Below, one piece after another: positions 7,500-18,500 of a stretch of 36,021 nt of DNA. The stretch spans positions 1-36,021 of the forward strand of contig DJVB01000020.1 in NCBI GenBank assembly GCA_002440745.1. The letters are read 5' to 3'. The DNA is from Bacteroidales bacterium UBA6267. GTDB taxonomy: Bacteria; Bacteroidota; Bacteroidia; Bacteroidales; UBA1556. Positions within the stretch are counted from its first letter, which is position 1; each line of letters starts with the position of its first letter. The translations under genes were made by a program, and so were the position numbers. The notes below the pieces were generated by a model. It did not search any database, was not told the origin of the DNA, and saw only the letters and a program-made list of their open reading frames with translations.

Positions 7500-7880
7500 T
7501 TAGTCAATATCAAATTCCTTGTTCCACTTGTTAGTAAGTTCCATTCTTAAACTATCTGTAAAATCTTTTGAATATTTACATTCATTAGTTTTTATCCAAT
7601 TCATATAGATAACTGAATCTTGAATCCAACTTTCTTGGTTATATCCTGGAGGCATTGACCAAGCGAAATGACTTGTTATTGATGTTGATTTTTCCAAAAA
7701 TTCAATAGAGTAGATTAGGTTTTTAATTTGATTATTTGACAAATCACCAGTATAATTATTAAAATCTGAAATTGTGTTTAAGCAACTTAAATAATGTGAT
7801 TTGAATTCTGAGTCACAATTGTTATTAGTGCAGCTATTTATAAATACTAAAACTAATGTTATTTTATATAAAAGTTTCAT
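7500..7880 (-). CDS. Small lipoprotein, likely immunity protein of cassette 1
   Basis: This 126-residue protein opens with MKLLYKITLVLVFINSCTNN, a signal peptide with a probable lipobox ending at Cys17. The mature part is mostly helical, contains several Trp (HFAWSMPPGYN, SWIQDSVIYMNWIK) and has no recognised domain. It starts 1 bp after the stop of the tip at 7882-9006 and ends 16 bp before the next Rhs fragment, the usual slot of an immunity gene here. A lipoprotein facing the periplasm suits a toxin acting outside the cytoplasm. Family unknown. Confidence 0.6.
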   Translation of the reverse strand: MKLLYKITLVLVFINSCTNNNCDSEFKSHYLSCLNTISDFNNYTGDLSNNQIKNLIYSIEFLEKSTSITSHFAWSMPPGYNQESWIQDSVIYMNWIKTNECKYSKDFTDSLRMELTNKWNKEFDID

Positions 7881-7881
7881 G

Positions 7882-9006
7882 TTAATTAGAATTTGGAATT
7901 TGAGTAACTTGGACTATACCTTTTGAGATGTTCATAATAAATTTTGTTTTAGATCCATCCTTTTCGAGATAATAGTATGACAAAACATTACTAGAATGCA
8001 CCTTGATTTTATATTGCCTTTCATTTTCATTAATTTCATTTTCCCAGCCAATTGCCTTTTGATCGTTTTGTATATATCCTGATGAACTGCCAGCCGGATA
8101 CCCTTGCTGGGCTTTGAAATATTGCTCATTAAATTCATGATAAATTTTTCCTAAGGCACTAGCTCCTTTTCCGCTTAACAATTCACTCTTTTCCATACTG
8201 ATAATATCCCCTATATCAATTTTATTTGTTGTGTAGTTACCAAAATGAACATCCTTGTCCCCATCAACAATAGATATGTTTGCTGTTGTCTTTTCGTCAT
8301 CAGTTAAATATTTCATTCTCTTATAAAAGCGTTGCGCTCTCTTTGACATTTTTGATACATCTCCTCCTCCTTTGGTTGCTTTAAATCCTAAACGATATGA
8401 TCCATCCTTATTTTTCGAGGTAGTTATTTCAAATTGACCTTCTAACTTTTTATTCATAAAGGATTCAAATTTTTTATATGTACCTTCCCCAAAGAATCTT
8501 AAATGAATCCTCCTCCCATCCGGATCAACTAACATCACCGGATTGCCTGCTGTGTACATATAAGCCGACATCGAAGGGTACTTATCCGCCATCGGATCCA
8601 CTGAAAGCCAGATGCTCAAACCCGAATCGTAGTACCGTGCACCGAAATAGCTGTACCCCGTCTCCACGTCTTTCTCCTTGCCGGAGAAGGTGTAGGGCAC
8701 ATCCCACTCATTATTGCGTTGGTAAATGTAGTCTTCACCGTAGGGGAGATATTGGAGGTGCTGGTTTGCGGAGCCCGAGGCGTCGGTTATCCAAGAGGAA
8801 GAACCCAAGTGGTCGGTGTGGTAGAAGTAGAGGTCGTCTTCGGAGTTGTTGGAGTTATAGAGGTCTTCGATGCTGTTTAGGTTGTAGTTTTCCATTGTGG
8901 GGCTAATCACAAAGCCCAAACACTCCGAAGTGGAAGCGATATAATCCATGAGGCTGTCGCTTAAAGGGAGATAATACGGGTTATTTGAGAACCTTTTCAT
9001 AAACAC
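7882..9006 (-). CDS. Orphan Rhs tip with metallopeptidase-like toxin (cassette 1)
   Basis: This 374-residue protein carries a pre-core remnant (SLMDYIASTSECLGFVISP), the RHS core, and DPDG at 161-164. The tip of about 210 residues contains IYHEFNEQYFKAQQG with His290, Glu291 and Glu294, followed by AIGWENEINENERQYK. The layout, HE-motif then A-x-x-x-E-N about 30 residues on, is like small effector zinc metallopeptidases (compare HELEH ... ECRAVQFEN in the full-length Rhs protein), but the second zinc-binding His of HExxH is Glu here, so activity is doubtful or uses another metal site. No signal peptide. The ATG at 9006 or the one at 9000 could start it, 13-19 bp after the stop of the immunity gene of the full-length Rhs. 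Likely partner: the lipoprotein at 7500-7880. Confidence 0.7.
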   Translation of the reverse strand: MFMKRFSNNPYYLPLSDSLMDYIASTSECLGFVISPTMENYNLNSIEDLYNSNNSEDDLYFYHTDHLGSSSWITDASGSANQHLQYLPYGEDYIYQRNNEWDVPYTFSGKEKDVETGYSYFGARYYDSGLSIWLSVDPMADKYPSMSAYMYTAGNPVMLVDPDGRRIHLRFFGEGTYKKFESFMNKKLEGQFEITTSKNKDGSYRLGFKATKGGGDVSKMSKRAQRFYKRMKYLTDDEKTTANISIVDGDKDVHFGNYTTNKIDIGDIISMEKSELLSGKGASALGKIYHEFNEQYFKAQQGYPAGSSSGYIQNDQKAIGWENEINENERQYKIKVHSSNVLSYYYLEKDGSKTKFIMNISKGIVQVTQIPNSN

Positions 9007-9019
9007 TATTTCTATTTTC

Positions 9020-9577
9020 CTAATTTGTTAATTCAGGATGATAATCTTTATAAATTTCAAATTCACCATAACCGATTGCGAAAACGTAGAATTTATGCTT
9101 GATAAAGATCGAATAAAGATAATTAAGCTCATCAGCCGAATAATTCTTAATGGAGTCTTTATTTAACATATTCTGTTCAGTATCCAAATAATATTGAACA
9201 AAATAGTCAAATCCCAATCGGTAAATACTATCCACTTTTTGCGATGGAATTAACCAACTGATTGAATAGTAGTTTAATGCATCAGTTACCTCTAAGCCTG
9301 TCTGATTTTTCATACTTTTATAAATTTGCTTTCTATTCTTCATATAGTTGCAACTTTTCAAACAATTACAAAAATAGCTTTCTAATTCCGATCTAAAAGT
9401 AACAATATACTTAACCGAGTCATTTAATATTACTGGTACAGCGATTAAATATGTTTCTCCCCAACCTTTAAGCACATTTTTATAGTAATCAGTCTGATCT
9501 TTTTCACTTACATTCTTCGTTATACTGCACGAAACAAGAAAAGCTGATAGCACAAATACAACTAAAATACTTTTCAT
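9020..9577 (-). CDS. Lipoprotein, likely immunity protein of the full-length Rhs toxin
   Basis: This 185-residue protein opens with MKSILVVFVLSAFLVSCS, a clear lipoprotein signal (LVSC, Cys17). The mature part has a CNCLKSCNYMKNRKQ cysteine cluster and a Tyr-rich C-terminal half (FDYFVQYYLDTEQN, YGEFEIYKDYHPE). No family is recognised. The start overlaps the stop of the 3231-residue Rhs gene by 4 bp (ATGA, 9574-9577), so translation is coupled and production would track that of the toxin. By position it should neutralise the HExxH peptidase tip, in the periplasm or at an envelope face. Confidence 0.65.
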   Translation of the reverse strand: MKSILVVFVLSAFLVSCSITKNVSEKDQTDYYKNVLKGWGETYLIAVPVILNDSVKYIVTFRSELESYFCNCLKSCNYMKNRKQIYKSMKNQTGLEVTDALNYYSISWLIPSQKVDSIYRLGFDYFVQYYLDTEQNMLNKDSIKNYSADELNYLYSIFIKHKFYVFAIGYGEFEIYKDYHPELTN

Positions 9578-12500
9578 TCTTTTAAATATTTAGGTGGAAC
9601 AAGTAAACTGAAACCCATCTTATTTGTATGAATTATCCTTTGTTCATTATAACCAGGATTGTTAGGATTATAAAGTTTCTTTCGAATTTTATTTTCAAAT
9701 TGAACAGCTCTACATTCGTATGATGCTATTCCAGCATATTGTTGGGGATTAACATTTAAATTTATAGAGGCGTCCTTTTCATTATAATTTAATTTACCAG
9801 TATCAAATTCAAAACTATGTTCTAACTCATGAGCCAAGCCTACAATAGGATCTCTTTCCCCATCTGGATTATAGGTTGATAAAAAAGAATAGCTAATTGT
9901 ACTACCCGTTTTTATTTGAAACTGAGCTTTGATTTTATTTTCTGGAGTCGAAGTTGAAGATTCGATTAAAGTTTTACTCTCTTTGATGTTGTGATTTCTT
10001 TTGCTTTTTTCTAAATGACTTATTATTTTATTTGCCTCATCATCTATTGATTTCAATTTATTCAAGTCGTCTTTAACTGCTATTGCAAAATCATCATCCC
10101 CTTCATATTTTTTCCATTTAAACAATCCTTTTCTTTCGTAAAGCTCGTTGTTTTTATATTTCAACTTTTGCCCATCCTTTGTAAACACCCATATCCTCAT
10201 TCCATCCGGATCCACCAACATCACCGGATTACCTGCTGTGTACATATACCCACTCATACTCGGATACTTATCCGCCAAAGGATCCACTGATAACCAAATG
10301 CTGAGGTCACTGTCGTAGTAGCGTGCCCCGAAATAGCTATACCCCGTCTCCACATCTTTCTCCTTGCTGGAGAAGGTGTAGGGCACATTCCAACTATTGG
10401 TGCGTTGGTAGATGTAGTCTTCACCGTAGGGGAGATATTGGAGGTGCTGGTTTGCGGAGCCCGAGGCATCGGTTATCCAAGAGCTGGAGCCTAGGTGGTC
10501 GGTATGGTAGAAATAGAGGTCGGTTTCTTCTTCATCGGCTGAGAAAACCATCATTTCATTCACTATTTCAAATCCTGTATTTTCGATGGAAACATATCCC
10601 GCATCTAAACCAGTACAATCCCAACCACGGGCTATCATATCGTACAAGCTATCCCGCTTGTTATGAAGAGTACCTTGGTCAATAAATTCAGGGGTGTACT
10701 GCATGGGGTCGATTAGCGCATCGGCAAGACCTGCTCCCAGCTTAGATGCTAAGCGCTGCGAACCTGCATAGAAGTGCTTGGTATATTCCTGCTCAGTTAA
10801 TACTAAATACGGACTCGTATAAAGTGTCTTATCATTAATATTTACCATGTCCACAAATTGGGAACCGTTTATTTGCATTTCCTCCACGGCTCCGGTTAGC
10901 TTCCACACCCGCTCGCCTCCGGCATCGTAGATATAAGAACTTAAATAACTTTTATCTTTCACTGTTGTTAAACGATTTTCTTCATCCCAGCATAAGTAGC
11001 GCGTTTCGGTGGCACTGTTACGCTGTGTTAAATTACCATTAGCATCCCACGTATAGTCTATGCTTGTGCCATTGTCAATTACAGATGCCACAGCATGAGG
11101 TTGATTAGGACCATAGTTATACGAATTATCATAACTAACCGAAGAAGGCACTCCATCCATTAAACGACTAACACTGAGAGTTTTGCCTAATATATTTCCA
11201 CTTGATGAATAACTCATGCTTAAACTAAAAGGATATTCATTGGGCTGAGTAGGATCGAAACTGCCCGAAGAGCTTATAAGCCGATAGAGTGAATCATAAG
11301 AATACTGATAGCTGTATTCTCCTCCCAAACCGGATACTACACCGGCTGTATTCTCAATTTGAGTAATATTACTCACATCGTCGTAAGTATATGCAATTTC
11401 TTGAATTACATTTTTATTTGCATCTGTAGTGGTCAAGTTAATCAATTTCTGCATCTGAGCCTCGTAGCTATAAACACTGTATGTTCCATTACCGTATTCT
11501 ACTTGTACACGTTTGCCAAATTTGTCATAATGGATATCCACCAGATAATCATAGCTCTGATTTCCTTTGACTCCTCTAACTTCGGTAAGTTGACCTCCAA
11601 TATCATAAGCATATCCCACATCCTCACCATCTGGATAGGTAATATGTTGTATGCGACCCCAACTGTCATATTCAAATTCCATGGCAAAGCTATATTTTTC
11701 GCCATTAGGCACCACAAAAGTACGAATGTTTTCAATTACTTCGCCCAAAGAACCATAAAAAAATTCTTGCACTCCTGAAGCGTCTTGTACTTTTTCGATA
11801 CGACCTGTATTGTTACCACTACTTCCGTATTGATAAAATACATTGTTTTCGGGATTTTCAGGATATTCCACTTTCATCAGGCGATTGTGGTCATAATTAT
11901 AGATAATATATTGACTTTTAGCATTTAAATTTTCAGTTTGAGTACTCATTAAATTTCCGGCATCGTCATACGTATAACTTGTTGTACCGGCATCAGGATG
12001 AGCTCTGCCTAACAACTGTCCTGCCTTGTCGTATGTATAACTTGTACTATTTCCCTCAGGATCGATACTCTCCAATAATTCACCAAGTGGATTGTATATA
12101 AATTTAGTTTTTGCGTAGTGGGGTGCTTTGATGGTGGTTTGCTTTCCGATGACATTATTAAATGATATAATGTCTATTCCATTAGCATCTCTAATCGTAT
12201 TCATAAACTGCTTTTGATTAAAACCATCTTGCCCAAAACCAAAAAACATATAATTACTCGTCAAATCGGGCATTCGTATTCGTGTTTTACGATCCAAAAC
12301 ATCGTAATATATTCGGGTTGCATTTTGTTGGTCAATTGTAGTGTTTAATGTAGTTGAAGCTGTCATTCCCTCAGTTGTAGGATAGTAGGAATAAACAACA
12401 CGGCCATAAGGGTCATAGATATTCCAGCCACTGACAATAAACTTCTGTTCTTTTCCCCCCTGTCCATCATCGACTATAGAGGATTTTTTAGTTTGTAGAA

Positions 12501-15500
12501 CCTTGCCTGTGCCATCAGCAATCAAAACAGTGATAAACTCGTTCCCTGATATTTCAGGATCGTAATTTTTAGTGATAGCCCAAGGTTGAGGTTGGGGGTT
12601 ACTTGGAGAATAAACCACATGATCCCAGTACTCATATTTAATTAAATAAGGCAGGTTGTTGGCAATCTCGTATGGTCCCCGGATATATTGTAACTTACCA
12701 TCCGTGAAGTATTGATATTCAATTGTATTCCCTGAAATATCAGTAGTCTCAGTTGGAACTTGCAAGCGAAAATCGTAGTTAGTTGTACTTTCATAGCCAA
12801 AGCCATCCTCAATCGTTGCTGGAAATGTATAGTTTTCAGTTTCGTAGATATAACTATAATAGAATGATTGCCCTCGGTAGTTTTCAGGCATATTCATTTC
12901 TATCACATTACCATAACTATCATAGCTTAAATTATAGGTCGAAGTATTTGTTCCATTTATTATGCTTAAAGACTCTAAACTACCATAGGCATTATAAGTT
13001 GCAATTCTATTGCGCAGAAGGTCGCGATTATAATCCTGTATAATAATCTCGTGCGGCAAACTAAGTAGATTGCTATCTAAGACAATTTCATAAGAAATTA
13101 AAGATTCAATATCATCACTCGTGATGGTTGTATCTCTTTTATCATAAAAACGAATAACGTTCGCGTATTGATCATAAGTAAATTCTTGACGTGTATGAAT
13201 CTGAAAACTAATGAGTCCTTCATAATAGAACTGGTCAATTGCTAAAAGTGCCGGAAAATTGTAGCCAATCGGACCGTCACAGTCAGAACCAGTGTAAGTG
13301 TATTTTGTTTCAAAATACAATGCATTCGCACTATCTTTAATAGACTCATATTTCATTCGTCCAATTAGATTGAAATCATTGTTAATGTATCGTTTAGTAC
13401 TAGTACGATAAACGTATTTATTAGGACTATCGCTGTTTAATTGCTCCTCAATCAATTCACCAAACCCGTAAAATGTGCGTTCAAAGCGGTCGTAATATCC
13501 ATCGTTATAAGTATAAGCAAATTCAATGTTATCACTTCCATCACCGGCGCTACCATCATATATTATCAGCGAACTCATTACCCTTTTGCGGTTAGGATTC
13601 TCTTGGGTCGAGTTTGTTAGGTCATAATTGATGGTATAGGTACTTTTCACCGGAGTGTAAACCTTTTTAAGCAAATTCTCATTACCTAAATTTGAGTATT
13701 GTACATCTATACCTTGCTCAGTAGTAGTTACAAAATCAGGATACCCATCATTGTTTATATCCATAAACCTTGCTTTTTCAGTTTGAAAACTAACTGATCC
13801 GCCAAGCTGAATACCCAGCACAACTTTAACAGCACCGCCAAAAGTAATACCCCCTGATCCCGCAATAAATCCTGAACCACCGATATATGTATTAAAATTA
13901 TAATGATCGTTGTTTGAAACTATTTGGTCTAAACTAAAACTATTTCCATTATTTATTTTAACATATATATCATTTCCATTAGATTTTAATAAATCAGGCA
14001 AACCATCGGCATTAATATCCAGTAGAGTGTACTGTCCATGTTGATGCCCCCAATTAACATTAATTCCTCCTGACCAACTATATTGTGTTTTATTAAAATC
14101 TCGACTTTCGAACAAAGTGGTTCCCATAAGATTTAAACTGTTTGTCGTATAACCACTATATCCAAAACCTCCACTTGCAGAAACCGAATTACTTGAACTT
14201 TCTCCTGAACCAACAGTTATGTAATTCCACACCTCTGAATCTAAAAATCCATATCCTTTATTCAAATAAACTTTGGCGTCACTTTCCTGAACTTTATCTA
14301 ATAAACCATCTCCATTTATATCCACGAGAATTAATTCATCAGCTGATGTAGAGGAGGCCAATGAACCAGACCCCCCAGACGATGGCTGTTTAGTTCGTGT
14401 ACGAATGGAAGAGTAGCTTGCAGCACCATAAGGAATATTCAAACTTGCTGTATTATTTGTTCTTGTTTCAAATGGTAAGTTCACCCCAAAACTGTTTCCT
14501 CCTCCTGAAAATGAGGACTTTTGAAAATCAGACATAATGCCTTGCACAGCATTCGCATGCCATCCTCCATAAGAGTAGGTATATTGTACATTTTGATTCC
14601 CTACTGCATCCGGAAATCGATCACCATTCAGATCCACATAGTCCATCATCGAACTAGAATGTCCAGAAGTAAACGAAACCCCTTGGCTGTAAATAGGTAT
14701 GGTTTCAGAATATGAAAAGCCATAGTTTTTTTCTTGTGTTTCTTTGCCAATATTCTTGATATTTTCAGTTGTTCCATTTATACTGAAAATAAGTGGAGAA
14801 TCATAAATGGTGTCTTGAGTAAATCGCACAGCATGTGAATTTGTCATTCGAATCTTTCCGATTCCAGAGTAACGAGCATAATCATACCATAGCATTGAAT
14901 CTCTATCCACAAACATCATGTTAAAGGTTTCTTCTTTCGGATTGTTGATATTACTTGCAGTTAAAGCATTCTTTATCTCCTGAAAATCACTCATACTACT
15001 TGTGTTAATAGTTGGAGTCCCTGTGTTATATAGTTTATTGAGATATAGCTTTGATTCATCAATAGGAGATAATTCATTTCCTAAATAAGAAAACTGCCCC
15101 CAACCCCGATATAGATTTCCAAATTTCCACATACTGTCTGGCATAATTGTATGCACGTTAGCATCATAATTTATATTATTAATTGTTACTGCGGCTGTGT
15201 TAATACTATTGGCAATGCTTTGATTTTCTGTAGTGTAACAAACTTCAACATCTGTTGCAGAGCTAATATTAATTGTGATATCTCCATTTCCCTGTAAATA
15301 TCCTTGCTGGTAATTAAGTGTTTTTTTCCCAAGAAGTCGCCCATACTTTTTAACAGTAAAGATAAAACTTCCTGAAGGACTTCCAATAAATGAAATATTA
15401 GGAGAAAATGTAACCTGACTTCCATTTATGCTAATTAAGTTTGCGTCTTTTATAATGTCCTGATACAAATTATATTTGACTATGGGTTTCTTCTCAATAA

Positions 15501-18500
15501 TATCATACGTGTTATTAGTATCAATATACACCTCAGGATCAGTGGTTAAAACATATTGATATTTCACATTATACATAAGGTTATTAAAGTCAACATTTGT
15601 GTTTGTGTAAGCAATAATCTCAATTTGATCATTTTCCTGAACACTAAGTTGCTCATCAATTGTATGATAAATTGCATTACCATCTGCATAGGCATTAATA
15701 CTTAAAGTATCCTGATTTTGAACAAGATAAATAAAAAGTGAGTCATTTAGAGCAGGGCAAACTATATGACCAAAAACTTTTATGTCTCCTTCATAAGGAG
15801 CCATAAATTTTTGTCTATCCTGAAATAATAGATCATCAGATGGTCTAAAGACAAATCGTTTATGACCATTAATATCGGTTTCGTTTGTATCCACTATGTT
15901 TCCATTATGATTTTCATAATAAATACATGGGTTCCAATCTACTACGTCAAAGCTTCTATTGTTGTGAGATTGCAACCTAAAGAATATTTCTTCACCTTTT
16001 AAAATACTTATTACACCTGATTGAAATTCTTTTGGTAAGTAATTATTCTCATTAATGGTGTCCTGCTCCAAAAATGCTCCATTATATTGTATTGCGTAAC
16101 CAATTCCATCTACAAACTTTGATTGTTTCCTACTATAAGATTTATCTTTTATTAAACGAATTTTAGAATACACTTTTATTTCACCATCAAAAGGAGCTAC
16201 CCATACACGAACACCATCCCGCCCATACTTTTCTATATCACCTTCATCATAGGTATATACATTCTCATCTATCTCCCCGTTTCTTAGAATGTAATTGCAC
16301 GACGAGCCTGATACAAAAACAGTATCACTATAACTCTGTGAAAAATTCGGAGTTCCATCTTGATTTGGGTAGTTTATATACACATTTGCTTCGTCTATAT
16401 AATCAACATATCCATCTGCGTTAACATCAGCAAAATAGGATTTAGATATTTGAGATGAATGGGTCTCACTGTAACTTGCACTTATTGGTCCAAGGTGTCC
16501 TTCTCCGCCAAATGTATGACTGTTCGAGGTGGTCTTGCCTAATTTTTCTAGACCATTAATTTTATTTAAGGAGGAAAAGGATAGAGTTCCATTAATATTT
16601 TGTAATTTTCTATAATAAACTTCTCCAAATTGACGTAATACCCGATCCGGATAACCATCACCATCAATATCCATTAATGTAGATTTTACTTGGCTGTTAT
16701 TGTATGTGTAATTATAATTGCCTCCTGCTGATAAGTCTTTTGTTGCTACATTTGCTCCTCCACCGACACTTAAAGTTCCACCTATATTTACCCCCCAAGA
16801 CCTTGTCCTTCCTATGCTGGGTTCATTACTTACTTTATAATAATCTAAAATACTCATATCTCCATCAATAAGATTAACAGGTACATTAACGGCATCACCA
16901 TACAATTGGTCAGGCAATTCATAATAATCAAAACGATGAGATTTTATTCCCGGATAAACTGAATTATCATCTAAATCACAAGAGTATTCAGGGAGGAAAG
17001 AAATTGACGATGTGGAGTCATTTCTCTCAAAAATTGCACATAATAATGTCTTGTTAAATGCTCCATTTTTATACTTCATGTGATAATCGCGGATAAATTG
17101 ATTTTTATATTTAATTTTTATCTGTTCCAGTAAATATGTGGTTACCTGAAGATATCCGTTTCTGGCAGAACTGGTCTTATCAACTCTGGTTTGTCCATTA
17201 TCATATACAAAACTAACCGAATAATTTCCCTCGGTTTTTTTATGTCCTGTGTAGGATATATTTTCGATATAGAATTGTTTTCCAACCTGCCCGTTATTGA
17301 CAGTTGTTTTTGTGTCATCTTCAAAGTATGAGTATCGAATAAAATTTCCATACGAATCCCTTACCTCTGCTAATGCCCAATGAGAAATGTTTCCCGACTG
17401 ATCCTCCATAACCAAACCACTATTTACTTCTATCTCATGTGAATATTTACCATAGTAATATTTTATTCCATTTCTATCAATTACTTCCCACCAATATTCT
17501 GAGGGAGTAGAGCCATGTCTAGTTATTTTATCAAAACTACCTTTTACTCGTCTGTCAAACTGTTTACTTCCTTGACTTCTTTGCTCATATGTTGCTCGAT
17601 GAGCAAGCGGAGTAAGCTGGTCACCTGAAATTAAATATGATTCAGTTTCCAAATTATCATCGTATAATGGAACCCCCCATCGTGTTTCAACATCAATGGA
17701 TGGTATAATTATCCCCCAACCTAACCCTAACACACCATTGCCGTTTTCATTACTATAGGAAATGGAAAGCTGAGGCTCCATACCATTTCTTCCTTTTGGC
17801 AATTGTATTTGATAATTAAGATTGGCTGTTCCTCTGTTATTCGCTTGTGGTGGTGAAAGAATATTCATTCCACTCAATGGATTAGCAGCACTTAAACCAC
17901 TTAATGTAGTAGGCGTATAGGCGTTGGTCTGTGGTGCTTCCGGCACTTTCAATATGCCATTGATAAAATCGGTGAAATGGTTGGTATAGCTTATCACCTG
18001 ACAGTTAGCCATATCCACGGTGTCGTAAGGCAATGCCGTCCATTTGCCGTTGCTTTCATCAAAATAGTAACTCCTTATGTCCTTAGGGCTATATCCCACC
18101 GGTAGAGAAGCACTATCGTAAGGAATGGCTATTTTTATTGGCTTTGCAAACTGAGTTCCATGAGGCAATAATCTATAGCCCTTATGCGCTCCGGTTACGT
18201 TGACAAGTCCGCTGCCCATCACCGGCATATCTATCGACCGCAGACTTACTCCTTTCAATCTTGTATTTCTGCTAACGCTTCCTGCCTCTCCTTGAAGTTT
18301 TAACTTTCCTACACTAAAATCAACTGCTTCTCCTGCTTTTACTAATTCCTGATTTATTACTAATTCCCCCGCTTCTTCGCGCATCAAATCGTAGATGGCC
18401 GGCTGATGGTATTGAACCTCTACCTGCAATTTTTGCCCATCTGCAAATTCGGCTTCTACTATTCCAACCGCACTACTGCTATCTTCCAACCTCAATTCAA

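Larger units (their letters stand above)
1094..10530 (-). repeat. Six dispersed copies of the Rhs core (recombination substrate)
   Basis: The DNA coding for YFYHTD...DPDG recurs on the minus strand at about 1094-1430, 2783-3105, 5587-5745 (short), 6867-7335, 8515-8985 and 10200-10525. Copies at 6867-7335 and 8515-8985 are nearly identical, including the pre-core stretch ending in VISPTME; the copy at 2783-3105 is the most diverged. The core is visibly GC-richer than the tips and immunity genes, which are strongly AT-rich. Tips always change right after the DPDG motif. This is the pattern expected when incoming tip-immunity modules recombine at the core and push the old tip downstream. Confidence 0.85.

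Noticed and set aside
8478..8906. Plus-strand ORF of 142 residues (and its counterpart at 10323-10685)
   Set aside because: Both are antisense shadows of the GC-richer Rhs core. They resemble each other only because the core is repeated, and they show Pro/Arg/Cys-rich nonsense composition with no start signal.
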